Shown here in pieces: positions 52,172 through 61,752 of a DNA stretch of 64,000 nt. Each line of letters opens with the position of its first letter. Within the stretch, counting starts at the first letter, position 1. The notes below the pieces were generated by a model, which made no database searches, was not told the origin of the DNA, and worked only from the letters and a program-made list of their open reading frames with translations. The DNA comes from an uncultured Glaciecola sp. (GTDB lineage: Bacteria; Pseudomonadota; Gammaproteobacteria; Enterobacterales; Alteromonadaceae): contig CANMCE010000003.1 of assembly GCA_947496235.1 (NCBI GenBank), positions 310,001 to 374,000 on the forward strand. The letters run 5' to 3'. Position numbers and translations under genes: made by a program.

Positions 52172-53138
52172 TTTTAGTTTTAACCGATTAACGCCAGATC
52201 TTATTCTGGATGCCATAGAAAGCCTAGATGTCCGAGTTGACTCTGGGCTTTTAGCATTAAATAGCTACGAAAACCGCGTTTATCAATTTGCGCTGGAAGA
52301 CGGTAGGCGCTTGGTGGCTAAATTTTATCGCCCATCTCGCTGGTCTACAGAGCAAATTTTAGAAGAGCACAACTTTGCTTTAGAGCTGCAACAAGCCGAA
52401 TTACCTGTGGTAGCGCCGGCGCTTTTTGCAGGGCAAAGTTTGCATCAATATGACGGATATCAATTTGCGCTATTTCCTTCGGTTGGTGGACGACAGTTCG
52501 AGGTAGATAATTTAGATCAATTGGAGTGGATGGGACGCCTAATTGGCCGAATTCATGCCGTTGCAGCTAAACAAAACTTTCAGTTTCGACCACAAATTTC
52601 GATTCAAGATTACTTACAAAAACCATTGCTACAACTGCAAAACTCATCCATTGTACCTAGCCACCTGCATGAATCTTTTTTCACAATTTTAAAACTAGTA
52701 GTCGACAGCGCTAGCAGCAAATTCACGGATAATTATACCAGTATTAGGCTGCATGGTGATTGCCATCCAGGTAACATTTTGTGGCGCGACAGCCCTATTT
52801 TTGTGGATCTTGATGATTGTCGTCAAGGCCCGGCCATTCAAGATTTGTGGATGATGATGAATGGCGACAAACAGCAACAATTGCTGCAAATAGATACCTT
52901 AGTCAGTGCATACGAAGAATTTTATGACTTCAATCACCAAGAGCTAAGCCTAATTGAGCCATTAAGAGCGATGCGCATGGTTCACTATATGGCATGGCTA
53001 GATAAACGTTGGGAAGATCCCGCATTTCCAGTAGCATTTCCTTGGTTCGGTGAAGATAAGTACTGGGAAAATCAAATTCTCGCTTTGAAAGAAGAATTTG
53101 CTAATTTACAAGAACCCGCATTAAAGCTTCTCCCATAA
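52164..53138 (+). CDS. srkA: Stress response kinase A (YihE/SrkA)
   Basis: 324-residue protein kinase of the APH/choline-kinase fold that protects stressed cells from the MazEF/Cpx death pathway in E. coli. The catalytic loop LHGDCHPGNILW (about 203-214) and the metal site VDLDDCRQGP (about 219-228) are visible. The N-terminal LDVRVDSGLLALNSYENRVYQ start is typical, quoted in part. The start is GTG at 52164, overlapping ccoG's stop by 8 bp, so translation is probably coupled. In E. coli srkA is with dsbA; here dsbA is 2.3 kb further on. Confidence 0.94.
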   Translation: MSDFSFNRLTPDLILDAIESLDVRVDSGLLALNSYENRVYQFALEDGRRLVAKFYRPSRWSTEQILEEHNFALELQQAELPVVAPALFAGQSLHQYDGYQFALFPSVGGRQFEVDNLDQLEWMGRLIGRIHAVAAKQNFQFRPQISIQDYLQKPLLQLQNSSIVPSHLHESFFTILKLVVDSASSKFTDNYTSIRLHGDCHPGNILWRDSPIFVDLDDCRQGPAIQDLWMMMNGDKQQQLLQIDTLVSAYEEFYDFNHQELSLIEPLRAMRMVHYMAWLDKRWEDPAFPVAFPWFGEDKYWENQILALKEEFANLQEPALKLLP

Positions 53139-53189
53139 ATCATAAAACAAATTTAACCATTGTACTTTCTCGCTAACAAGGTATAGTGC

Positions 53190-53400
53190 CCGCCGTTGAG
53201 GTGCCCACTATTCTTGCAATAGTGCGTTAAACGGGAAACAGGTGCGATACCTGTGCTGCCCCCGCAACGGTAAACAACGTAAACTCATTAAGTATGTCGA
53301 AGGTTTCGATAGGTCAACCACTGTGTATGGAGCAAGATGTTTTTGCTGAACATGGGAAGGTCTTAGTTGAAGTTGTGAGCCCGGATACCGGCCTTGATAT
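53190..53400 (+). ncRNA. Cobalamin riboswitch
   Basis: Conserved core is clear: GAGGTGCC start (53198), ACGGGAAACAGGTGCG leading to CTGTGCTGCCCCCGCAACGG (53231-53270), GGGAAGG (53354-53360) and the B12-box-like region ending in CCCGGATACCGGCC (53380-53393). Size is usual for the class. It lies before a BtuB-type receptor gene, which should therefore be shut off when cobalamin is plentiful. Confidence 0.95.
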
Positions 53401-53403
53401 GGG

Positions 53404-53457
53404 TGTTTGAAATTCAAACAATTTGATTCATTGCTCGGGCGGAGCAATCAACAAGGA
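53404..53457 (+). promoter_or_regulatory. Riboswitch expression platform with start-site hairpin
   Basis: A first hairpin GTTTGAA / TTCAAAC (53404-53418) and a second TTGCTC-GGGCG-GAGCAA (53431-53447) stand between the aptamer and the ATG at 53463, with AAGGA at 53453-53457. No terminator T-run follows, so control is probably on translation, by occluding the ribosome binding site. Confidence 0.6.
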
Positions 53458-53462
53458 CAACA

Positions 53463-55346
53463 ATGAAAAACAATACTAGTATTGCGCTGATTTCATGCGC
53501 AACCAGCCTCCTTTGCCTTTCAACCGCAAACGCTGTAGAAACCATCACTATTACAAGCCCACGGACCCACATTCAGCAACAATGGGTGACAGGAAGCTAT
53601 GTCAGCATTGATAAAGCACAAATTGAAGCTTCTGGTGCAAACACAATCGCTGAGCTTTTATCCTCTGTTTCGGGAACCAACATATCAACGTCAGGGCCCT
53701 TAGGTGCGTTAACTGAAATAAGATTTCGTGGCAGTGAATCGAATCATGTTTTGGTGACCGTGGATGGCGTAGAAATTAATGATAATGCTCAAGGTGGGCT
53801 GATTGATTTAGCTCATCTTACTACCAATAACATTGAGCGCATCGAGATTTTAAAAGGTCCTCAAAGTGCATTATGGGGCAGTGCTGCAGTAAGTGGCATT
53901 ATCAACATAGTAACAAAAACCGGCAGTCAAACTAAGCGTTCCTCTTTAACAGCCGCGTATGGTAATGCTAATAGCTACCAGTTGTCGGCCAGTACATCAG
54001 CAGCATTCGACAAGGTTCATTACAGCGCAGGGTTATCTTATCTCCAAACAGATGGTCACAATATTTCCAGAGTGGGTGACGAAGATGACGGCTATGAAAA
54101 TTTGTCCTTTAATGGCAAAGTGACTTGGCAAATAAACACGGCAAATATTATTGATGCTAATTTTCGCTTTGTTGATTACACCAATGAATTTGATGAGGTG
54201 AGTTTTCTTACAGGATTACCAGCGGATGCTGATAATCAAACCGAAGGAAAGCAATATTCGGGCGCCTTGCGTTGGCAGTTTTCCTCTGAAAACAATATTT
54301 GGTCTCAAATCCTCACCTATCATGTTAGTCGAAACCGTAATGACAACCTAAGCGCTGGACTTGATACTGGTAGTACCATTGGCAAAAAACAACGCTTACT
54401 GTGGAACCATCAGTTTTCCATTACCGAAGATAGCATTGTTAATTTAGCTTACGAACATGTTGAAGAGGACTTTGAACAACGAGGACTTGCCACGCCTTAT
54501 GGTGATCCTAATCAAATTCAAGACACCACTTCAGATGCACTGATCGCAGACATTAATTATCAAGCTAACAACAGGATAAAACTCATTGCAAACTACAGGT
54601 TTGATAAAAACAGTGATTTTGACGACGCTGATAGTTACCGTCTTGGTACTAGAATACAATTATTAGATCAAGTGACCTTGTTTGCTAGCCAGGGTAAAGC
54701 GATTAAAAATCCTAGTTTTACTGAAAGATTTGGTTATTTCCCAGGTACATTTTTAGGTAACCCTGAATTAGAACCTGAACAAATAACAGGCTCAGAAATC
54801 GGTTTAACTTGGCTGAACAATCTATATTCTATGGAAATCAGCCTATTTAAAAACAAACTGGAAAATGAAATCCTTGGATTTGAATACGACATTGACTCTG
54901 GACTTTATACTGCAAAAAATGGGGAACTAAATACCCAACATAGAGGTCTAGATGTCAGGTTTTACCAAGAATTAGCAGATTTTCGTTGGCAGATAAGTTA
55001 TAGCTATTTGGATACACAAGGGCAGCAAAGTAAGCAATTACGTCGCTCTGCCCATTCTGGCAGCTTTTGGGTGAGTTATACGCTGGCGCCAAAGCATAAT
55101 GTTTATGTGCAAGCGGATTACACAGGTAGCAGGATGGATGTTTTTTATCCTCCCTATCCCTTGCCGTCAGAATTGGTTGCGCTTAAAGCATATTGGTTAA
55201 TCAATGCTAATTACCAATACAAATATAGCGAAAATCTGAGCTTAGCTATGAAGTTAGAAAATATCGCCGATAAAAGATATGAAAATGTGTTTGGATTTGT
55301 TGGCAAACCCTTTGGTCTAATGGCAAGTTTAACTTTCACTTGGTAA
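53463..55346 (+). CDS. btuB: BtuB-like TonB-dependent cobalamin receptor
   Basis: 627-residue outer-membrane receptor. Signal peptide 1-24 (cut after ANA), then VETITITSP, the likely TonB box. Plug domain about 40-155 with FRGSESNHVLVTVDGVEIND and LKGPQSALWGSAAVSGIINIVT (parts quoted), then a beta-barrel ending in FGLMASLTFTW. BtuB in E. coli is 614 residues. The preceding cobalamin riboswitch and the plug sequence make vitamin B12 the likely ligand. No other B12 genes are in the window. Confidence 0.92.
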   Translation: MKNNTSIALISCATSLLCLSTANAVETITITSPRTHIQQQWVTGSYVSIDKAQIEASGANTIAELLSSVSGTNISTSGPLGALTEIRFRGSESNHVLVTVDGVEINDNAQGGLIDLAHLTTNNIERIEILKGPQSALWGSAAVSGIINIVTKTGSQTKRSSLTAAYGNANSYQLSASTSAAFDKVHYSAGLSYLQTDGHNISRVGDEDDGYENLSFNGKVTWQINTANIIDANFRFVDYTNEFDEVSFLTGLPADADNQTEGKQYSGALRWQFSSENNIWSQILTYHVSRNRNDNLSAGLDTGSTIGKKQRLLWNHQFSITEDSIVNLAYEHVEEDFEQRGLATPYGDPNQIQDTTSDALIADINYQANNRIKLIANYRFDKNSDFDDADSYRLGTRIQLLDQVTLFASQGKAIKNPSFTERFGYFPGTFLGNPELEPEQITGSEIGLTWLNNLYSMEISLFKNKLENEILGFEYDIDSGLYTAKNGELNTQHRGLDVRFYQELADFRWQISYSYLDTQGQQSKQLRRSAHSGSFWVSYTLAPKHNVYVQADYTGSRMDVFYPPYPLPSELVALKAYWLINANYQYKYSENLSLAMKLENIADKRYENVFGFVGKPFGLMASLTFTW

Positions 55347-55487
55347 AATACTTTGTATTAATTTAGATAACGCGTTTGCTTATCAAGCGCGTTATAATGA
55401 TCTACGAATTTTTTAATCAGTATTAATGTCTAACTGTCATTTGCTCAGTATAAACATTAAAAATAGAATCAAAGGTTAGGACGTTAC

Positions 55488-56126
55488 ATGAAAAAAATCT
55501 TTTTGGGACTCTTCGTTGCTTTAATGGTGCCTTTACAAGCCATCGGTCAAGTAAATCTGTGGGAAGAAGGTGAGCACTACCAAGTATTGGATGAAAAGTT
55601 ATCATCAAAGCCAATAGTGAAAGAATATTTTTCTTTCTGGTGTCCTGCATGTTTTCGCTTTGAATCTATGGTAGGTGAATTACAACAACAACTTCCAGAA
55701 AAAGTAAAGTTTGAAAAAGTCCATGTAAATTTCATGGGATTTACCACCGAACCAATTCAAGATCACGCCACACTTGCAATGAAAATTGCAGAACGTTTGG
55801 ACAATGGTGATTTCCTAAAAAGCAGAATGTTTGACTACATACATGTGCAACAACAGGGTAAAAACATTTCATCCTTAGAAGATTTTCGCCGCTTATTTAT
55901 CGTAAATGGCGTTGAACCTGAAGAGTTTGATAAATACGCGAATGGCTTTGCTGGTAAAAGTTTATTAGTGAGGAATAATAACGATGTTAAGAAAAACAGA
56001 GCCTATTTAGGTAGCGTTCCAAATTTCATCGTTAACGGAAAATATCAAGTTTTACTAGGCGCTGAAGGATTAGAAACTTCTCAAGATTACATTGATTTAA
56101 TTCTGTGGTTGCTAGAGCAAAAATAG
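55488..56126 (+). CDS. dsbA: Thiol:disulfide interchange protein DsbA
   Basis: 212-residue periplasmic oxidase that inserts disulfides into exported proteins. Signal peptide about 1-20 (cut after AIG). The active site is CPAC (52-55), within FSFWCPACFRFES, where E. coli has CPHC; the changed dipeptide should shift redox properties toward less oxidising. The cis-Pro loop GSVPNFIVNGKY is present, as is an inserted helical domain. It has its own promoter region and a good terminator. Confidence 0.92.
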   Translation: MKKIFLGLFVALMVPLQAIGQVNLWEEGEHYQVLDEKLSSKPIVKEYFSFWCPACFRFESMVGELQQQLPEKVKFEKVHVNFMGFTTEPIQDHATLAMKIAERLDNGDFLKSRMFDYIHVQQQGKNISSLEDFRRLFIVNGVEPEEFDKYANGFAGKSLLVRNNNDVKKNRAYLGSVPNFIVNGKYQVLLGAEGLETSQDYIDLILWLLEQK

Positions 56127-56143
56127 TTTCCTTATGAAAAACA

Positions 56144-56172
56144 AAGGCAGCTTAATTTAAGCTGCCTTTTTT
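56144..56172 (+). terminator. Terminator after dsbA
   Basis: Stem AAAGGCAGCTT / AAGCTGCCTTT with AATT loop and T-run; bidirectional for the convergent SulP gene. Confidence 0.92.
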
Positions 56173-56186
56173 ATTGGCGACGTTAA

Positions 56187-57752
56187 TTAGGCCAATTCAT
56201 CTGAAGCGATGCGATAACGCGGATCTTCGTTAACATTAATTTCCACATATTCACCGGCTTTTTTCAGTAATTGGCGACACTCAGTACTTATGTGTCGAAT
56301 GTGCAGTGTCTTACCCTGCTCTTTATATTTGTCTGCTAAACCGTCTAAGGCATCAACGCCTGAGCTATCCCAGATTCTTGACTCTCTAAAGTCAATTACC
56401 ACATCTGCAGGATCATTTTGTGGATCAAAGATATCTCTAAAGTGCGACACTGACCCAAAAAATAAAGGGCCTTCTAAGTCATATACTTTCCAACCATCTT
56501 TATCGGTATGAGTCTTGGCGTTGATATGTGTTGCGTGTTTCCATGCAAACACTAACGCTGACACTATGACACCGACCACCACAGCAATGGCTAAATCGGC
56601 AATCACTGTCACAGCAGTTACCAAAAACAACACAAACGCGTCTTCTTTATTAATGCCTCGAATGATCCTAAAGCTCGCCCACTCAAAAGTCCCGATTACC
56701 ACCACAAACATTACCCCCACAAGGGCAGCAAGTGGGATCATCTCAATTAAGGGGGCTGCAAATAGAATAAATGCGAGCAATACAATGGCCGCTGTAATGC
56801 CAGATAAACGACCACGACCACCACTGTTAATGTTAATCATGCTTTGCCCGATCATGGCACATCCACCCATGCCGCCAAAGAATCCATTGACTGTATTGGC
56901 AACGCCTTGACCAACACATTCTTTATTTCCTCGGCCGCGAGTATCTGTCATTTCATCTATTAAGGATAAGGTCAGCAAAGACTCAATAAGACCTACTAAC
57001 GCCAAAATAATAGACGTAGGAAGAATGATATATAGAGTTTCTAAGGTAAAAGGAATTTCAGGAATCGCAAAACTCGGTAACTCACCCGCCAATGTTACAC
57101 CTGCTTTTTGGTCAGCAGGAACTGAATCTCGCACAAAATCTATCACCGTACGCGCTTCAAGATCTAAACCGTGCACCAACAATGTCACTGTTATAATGGC
57201 GACCAAAGATGCTGGTACCGCCTTGGTTAACTTTGGCAATAAATAGATAATCGCCATGGTTAATGTCACTAATCCTAACATCCAGTACAATAGGCTTCCT
57301 GACATCCATTGAGATTGCCCGACTGCAGTTTCAATTTTGAACTGACCTAATTGAGCTAAAAATATCACTATCGCCAAGCCATTTACAAAGCCTAGCATCA
57401 CAGGATAAGGTACTAACCGGATAAATTTCCCAAGCCTAAACACACCGGCTAAAATCTGAATTAAACCCGCCAAGACTACCGCAGCAAAAAGATATTGCAC
57501 CCCATGGTCCTTAACTAGAGCGACCATGACCACCGCCATTGCCCCTGTAGCACCAGAAATCATACCTGGACGCCCACCAATTGCCGAAGTAATTAACCCC
57601 ATCATGAAAGCAGCATACAATCCGACCATAGGCTCAACACCTGCGACGAATGCAAAAGCCACTGCTTCTGGCACTAATGCAAGAGCAACAGTAATGCCCG
57701 ACAGCAGGTCATTTTTTACGTTGCCTTGAGCACCGTTGAAATGATTAAACAT
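56187..57752 (-). CDS. SulP family anion transporter with STAS domain
   Basis: 521-residue inner-membrane transporter of the SLC26/SulP family (sulfate, bicarbonate, dicarboxylates). About 12-14 hydrophobic segments over residues 15-405, with the family hallmark [20 protein letters not shown] near residue 45 and [19 protein letters not shown] around 265-285. The C-terminal STAS domain (about 420-510) has [17 protein letters not shown]. The substrate is unknown; BicA-type bicarbonate uptake and sulfate uptake are both possible. Convergent with dsbA. Confidence 0.9.
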   Translation of the reverse strand: MFNHFNGAQGNVKNDLLSGITVALALVPEAVAFAFVAGVEPMVGLYAAFMMGLITSAIGGRPGMISGATGAMAVVMVALVKDHGVQYLFAAVVLAGLIQILAGVFRLGKFIRLVPYPVMLGFVNGLAIVIFLAQLGQFKIETAVGQSQWMSGSLLYWMLGLVTLTMAIIYLLPKLTKAVPASLVAIITVTLLVHGLDLEARTVIDFVRDSVPADQKAGVTLAGELPSFAIPEIPFTLETLYIILPTSIILALVGLIESLLTLSLIDEMTDTRGRGNKECVGQGVANTVNGFFGGMGGCAMIGQSMININSGGRGRLSGITAAIVLLAFILFAAPLIEMIPLAALVGVMFVVVIGTFEWASFRIIRGINKEDAFVLFLVTAVTVIADLAIAVVVGVIVSALVFAWKHATHINAKTHTDKDGWKVYDLEGPLFFGSVSHFRDIFDPQNDPADVVIDFRESRIWDSSGVDALDGLADKYKEQGKTLHIRHISTECRQLLKKAGEYVEINVNEDPRYRIASDELA

Positions 57753-57849
57753 AAAAAAATCACGTATTGATTAACAAAGGAGCGCGAGTGTATCAAAAAT
57801 TCCACAGGTTTTCTTTTAACAGATTGTTAAATCTGAATAATGACTAAGT

Positions 57850-59073
57850 TCACACTCGCAAATCGATGAGTACTGTCGCTACAGCATATATGATCCCAGC
57901 AAGGACAACCAGCAAAGGAGAAAAGGATCGCCATTTAAACAAAGCAAACAACACGACCACGAAAAAGATATCGTTAGTGTGGGTTATTGCACTAGTAAAT
58001 ACAGGATTGACGAAAGCTGCACCGAGTAATCCGACAACACCCGCATTAACACCCGCTATCGCATTTTTAATAATTGAATACGCCTGTAATTTTTGCCAAA
58101 ACGGCAATACGCCCATTAGCAACAAAAATCCCGGTAAAAATATTGCGAATGTCGCAACACCCGCATTTAACAAAGGAAATCCTTGAGAATCAACACTAAA
58201 GCCTAAGTAAGCTGCAAATGAAAATAATGGTCCCGGAACACTTTGAGACGCGCCATAGCCAGCCAAAAAACTAGATTCGTCTAACCAATGATTAGCCACG
58301 GTAACATCTTGCAGAAGGGGTAATACAACATGCCCTCCACCAAATACCAGTGCCCCAGATTGGTAAAAGCCGGCGAATAAAGCGGCTAAATCAGCATCCT
58401 GATTAGGTGATGATTGTAAAACAAGGACAACACTAAGGGCTAATAGGGTAAAAAAAAGTGACAAGCAGAATCCGGCTGCACGCTTACTTACATTAAACCT
58501 TATCGATTGCTGTTCAACATTGTTGTGGTTAATTACCAGAGCGCCTGCGACTGCGGCAGCTAGCAAAACCGCGAGATGCACACTCAGATAAGGTAGCATC
58601 AAAATAATACCAGCACTTAAAATAGCAATCGTCTTTCTTTGCAGACCAACACATAAGTTTCGCCACATACCCCATACAGCGTCAGCAACAATGACCACAG
58701 CAGCCAATTTAAGTCCGTATACCAGCATATATTCAATATCCTGAGGTATGAGAGCAAGACTCTTAGCGAACAAAATGAGTAAAATAATAGAAGGAGCAGT
58801 AAAAGCGATAAAAGCTAAAATAGCGCCGCCCAAGTTAGCCCTGGCATAACCAATAGCGAATCCTAGCTGACTGCTAGCAGGTCCAGGTAGAAACTGACAC
58901 AGTGCAACCAGTTGCGAAAACTCATGATCTAACAACCATTTTTGTTTTACCACAAAGCTTTGTCTGAAGTAGCCAATATGAGCGGCCGGCCCTCCAAAGG
59001 ATGTACAGCCTAAATATAAAAAACGCCAGAAAATATCCATATAATTTTTAAATAACGCTGTAGCACTAGACAC
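57850..59073 (-). CDS. chrA: Chromate transporter ChrA
   Basis: 407-residue CHR family antiporter of the long type, with two homologous halves (about 10-200 and 215-405), each beginning with a Phe-Gly-Gly motif: FGGPAAHIGYFRQSF near residue 26 and FGGGHVVLPLLQDV near residue 248. About ten hydrophobic segments are visible. It pumps chromate out of the cell in known members, though some homologues may have other substrates. Monocistronic, with no regulator nearby. Confidence 0.92.
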   Translation of the reverse strand: MSSATALFKNYMDIFWRFLYLGCTSFGGPAAHIGYFRQSFVVKQKWLLDHEFSQLVALCQFLPGPASSQLGFAIGYARANLGGAILAFIAFTAPSIILLILFAKSLALIPQDIEYMLVYGLKLAAVVIVADAVWGMWRNLCVGLQRKTIAILSAGIILMLPYLSVHLAVLLAAAVAGALVINHNNVEQQSIRFNVSKRAAGFCLSLFFTLLALSVVLVLQSSPNQDADLAALFAGFYQSGALVFGGGHVVLPLLQDVTVANHWLDESSFLAGYGASQSVPGPLFSFAAYLGFSVDSQGFPLLNAGVATFAIFLPGFLLLMGVLPFWQKLQAYSIIKNAIAGVNAGVVGLLGAAFVNPVFTSAITHTNDIFFVVVLFALFKWRSFSPLLVVLAGIIYAVATVLIDLRV

Positions 59074-59290
59074 TAAAATAAATCCTCATAAGTCCCCACT
59101 TTTATGGGAAGAATTTGCTTAGATGCATGAATAAATTTCCCAATATTTTCAGAAACATCCTACCTTCTATTTCAAACCTTTGATTTTAAATACATTTTGG
59201 AATGGTCTCAAGTTTGCTTTTACCAGCTTAGAGTAATAATTATTGGCAGAAGCTGCTGCGCCATAAAAAGAACCATTATGAAGGGACATT

Positions 59291-60919
59291 ATGTTTATTG
59301 TTAAATATTATGCGTTAGTGTCAATACTGTTTTTTTCAGTTGGGATCTTTGTTGAAAGTATCTATTTTAAGGCAATTCTTTTCTGGATCAGTGCGTCTTT
59401 CGGGATCGTTACCATTGCCTATATTTTTGACATACCTAAAGTGTTTAGAAAAAACATTGATGGGAGAATTCCTTGGTACATAAAATGGTTAATGATGCCA
59501 TTTTTTTTATCCGCACAAATTTATAATGCATGGTCTAGAAAAACCGATTCCGTCCCCATCCTGCAAGAAATTACCTCAGACCTTTTTCTCGCTTGTCGTC
59601 TTTTTCCTTCCGACGTAGAAGCATTGAAAGAAAAAGACATTAGCGCGATATTCGATGCCACCTCTGAATTTGATGGACTCGGCAGTTCTTCAGCGTGGGA
59701 AGGCATGCATTATTACAACTTGCCTATTCTAGACCATAAAGCACCGCATAAATCAGACATTCAGCATGCGTTGTATTGGATCGACAATCAAATTTCTAGC
59801 GGTAACAAGGTGGTTGTTCATTGCGCTTTAGGTAGAGGGCGTTCAGTGTTAATAGTGGCGGCTTATTTGCTAGCGAAAAGTCATGCATCCAGTGTTGATG
59901 AAGCACTGTCGATTATTAGTTCAATTCGAGAAACCGCTCGTTTAAACAAGTTTCAAGATAAAAAACTTAATCGCATGCTGCAAGACGATCAATTGAAATT
60001 GAAAAAGCACATGACCTTGATCGCCAATCCTAAAGCCGGAGGTGGTAAATGGGTGGAAAACAAAGAACACATACTTGCATCGCTTTCGCCTCACTTTATG
60101 TTGCATATTGAAGAGACTGAAGCCGACACTGATGTAACTGCCCTAGTTGAGAAAAGGATTAAAGAAAAAGCCGATATTGTGGTGGCTTGTGGCGGTGATG
60201 GTACTGTGAATCAAGTTGCTCAAGCACTTGAAAATACTAACACGACTCTAGGCATCATTCCCTGCGGTACCACTAATGCGCTGGCCCATGTGCTACTGGG
60301 TTTTTCAACCAAGTTTGACGGCATTAATATCGCCTGTGATGCTTTAATTAATGGGAATAAAAAAGCCATGGACGTTATGCATTGTAATGATGAGCTCAGT
60401 ATTCTTGCAATAGGCTTAGGTTTCGAGCAACAAATGATTGAAAAAGCCAATCGTGAGGAAAAAGACTCTCACGGTGAATTGGCCTACCTGCACGGGATGA
60501 AAGAAGCGATTGAAGAAAATTCACCGATAAAAATGAAAATAATCATAGATGATAATGAAGTGTCTCATGAGGAATTTTCAAGTTTAGTTATTGCCAATGC
60601 AGCCCCTTCCACCACTGTGCTAGCCCAAGGTAATGGCAAACCGGATCCTTTCGACAATAAAATGGACGTTACCTTATTACTGCATAATGAAACGCCTATA
60701 AAATCTGTAGCATCTATGGGTGGAAAGGCCCTTGATTTAGACTTTGAATCTGACATTGAAGATGCTTGTGAGCATTGGTATGCAACCCATGTCCTACTGC
60801 AGACTGATTCCGACCAAAAGATTAAATATTCTATTGATGGAGAGCTTAGAGAATCTCAGAAAGTCGACATAAGGATCAACGCCAAAGCAGTGAATATTGT
60901 AGTAGCCGAAGATATATGA
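59291..60919 (+). CDS. Fusion of dual-specificity phosphatase and diacylglycerol-kinase-type lipid kinase
   Basis: 542 residues. Two transmembrane helices at about 5-25 and 27-45, anchoring it to the inner membrane. A dual-specificity/PTP-like phosphatase domain (about 85-230) has the P-loop HCALGRGRS (His177, Cys178, Arg184) and a general-acid candidate Asp148. A DAGK_cat/YegS-type kinase domain (about 240-365) has IANPKAGGG and GGDGTVNQVA (301-310), followed by a C-terminal beta domain (about 375-542). Its substrates are probably lipids: it might phosphorylate diacylglycerol or sphingosine-like lipids and dephosphorylate phosphatidylglycerophosphate-like substrates. The link of the two activities is inferred. 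GAAGGGAC is the ribosome binding site. Confidence 0.88.
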   Translation: MFIVKYYALVSILFFSVGIFVESIYFKAILFWISASFGIVTIAYIFDIPKVFRKNIDGRIPWYIKWLMMPFFLSAQIYNAWSRKTDSVPILQEITSDLFLACRLFPSDVEALKEKDISAIFDATSEFDGLGSSSAWEGMHYYNLPILDHKAPHKSDIQHALYWIDNQISSGNKVVVHCALGRGRSVLIVAAYLLAKSHASSVDEALSIISSIRETARLNKFQDKKLNRMLQDDQLKLKKHMTLIANPKAGGGKWVENKEHILASLSPHFMLHIEETEADTDVTALVEKRIKEKADIVVACGGDGTVNQVAQALENTNTTLGIIPCGTTNALAHVLLGFSTKFDGINIACDALINGNKKAMDVMHCNDELSILAIGLGFEQQMIEKANREEKDSHGELAYLHGMKEAIEENSPIKMKIIIDDNEVSHEEFSSLVIANAAPSTTVLAQGNGKPDPFDNKMDVTLLLHNETPIKSVASMGGKALDLDFESDIEDACEHWYATHVLLQTDSDQKIKYSIDGELRESQKVDIRINAKAVNIVVAEDI

Positions 60920-60994
60920 GCCTTGTTAAAGTGAAGAATCAATATTCACTACGCGTTATATGTCAATAATGCGTACATAAAGGAAGTAAGTAAT

Positions 60995-61600
60995 ATGAAC
61001 GCTTTTTTATATAGGGTCTTTAAAGGGCTTCTGACGATTTTACCTGTGTTTTTAACCTTGTATTTAATCGTTTGGCTAGGCTTGTCCATTGAAAATTTTG
61101 CGAAACCTTACCTAGATAGTCCTCTTTACTTTCCAGGTCTCGGCATCCTAGTTTCATTATTGGTGCTGTCAATCATTGGCATTTTGGTAAACGCTTATTT
61201 AATTGAAAGCTTGATTAATAAAATCAAAACCTACATAGAAAAGCTACCACTTATCAAAACCTTATACGGTGCGATAAGCGATGCTGTTGAATTATTTAAA
61301 GTAAGCAAACAAGAAAATCAAAAACGGGCGGTATTAGTCGAATTAGCAAAAGACGTGTTTGTGGTGGGCTTTATAACCGGTGAGCAAGCCACAAATCTAA
61401 TGTTTCCTGAAGGTGAAAAAGTCGCTGTGTACATACCTTTGAGTTATCAAATTGGCGGCTACACCATCTATATTTCCCCCAATCAAACCAAACCACTCAA
61501 CATTGACGTGGAAACCGCTATGCGGATTGCGGTTACTGGGGGCAATTCGATAAAAAGCAAAGTAGAGGATCTAAATGACAGTAGTAGAAAACATAATTGA
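60995..61600 (+). CDS. DUF502 family membrane protein
   Basis: 201-residue protein of DUF502, with two transmembrane segments (about 8-30 and 48-72), the conserved GxxLxxLPxFxxL-like start (GLLTILPVFLTLYLI) and a cytosolic C-terminal domain with FPEGEKVAVYIPLS and the glycine-rich AVTGGNSIKS end. Members are widespread; the function is not known. It lies 75 bp after the fusion-kinase gene in the same direction and may be co-expressed. Confidence 0.88.
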   Translation: MNAFLYRVFKGLLTILPVFLTLYLIVWLGLSIENFAKPYLDSPLYFPGLGILVSLLVLSIIGILVNAYLIESLINKIKTYIEKLPLIKTLYGAISDAVELFKVSKQENQKRAVLVELAKDVFVVGFITGEQATNLMFPEGEKVAVYIPLSYQIGGYTIYISPNQTKPLNIDVETAMRIAVTGGNSIKSKVEDLNDSSRKHN

Positions 61601-61620
61601 TAATTTATCCTCAGGAGGTA

Positions 61621-61752
61621 ATGAAAACCATTCATCAAAAGTGCTTAGCAGAAATTGCTGACTCAACCTTGTCGTTTAATGATTATTCGAAAGCCGCTTC
61701 CCGTGCAGGCTTTCGACGCTTGGCGGATGCCATGGTAGCCGCTGCATACTAA
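61621..61752 (+). CDS. Possible 43-residue small protein
   Basis: Frame MKTIHQKCLAEIADSTLSFN... ending ...RLADAMVAAAY, with a strong AGGAGG just before the ATG (the spacing of 2 bp is very short). It overlaps the 3' end of the topoisomerase gene by 4 bp, tail to tail. The composition is protein-like, and the C-terminal AASRAGFRRLADAMVAAA looks helical. I do not recognise it, and it may be chance. Confidence 0.35.
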   Translation: MKTIHQKCLAEIADSTLSFNDYSKAASRAGFRRLADAMVAAAY

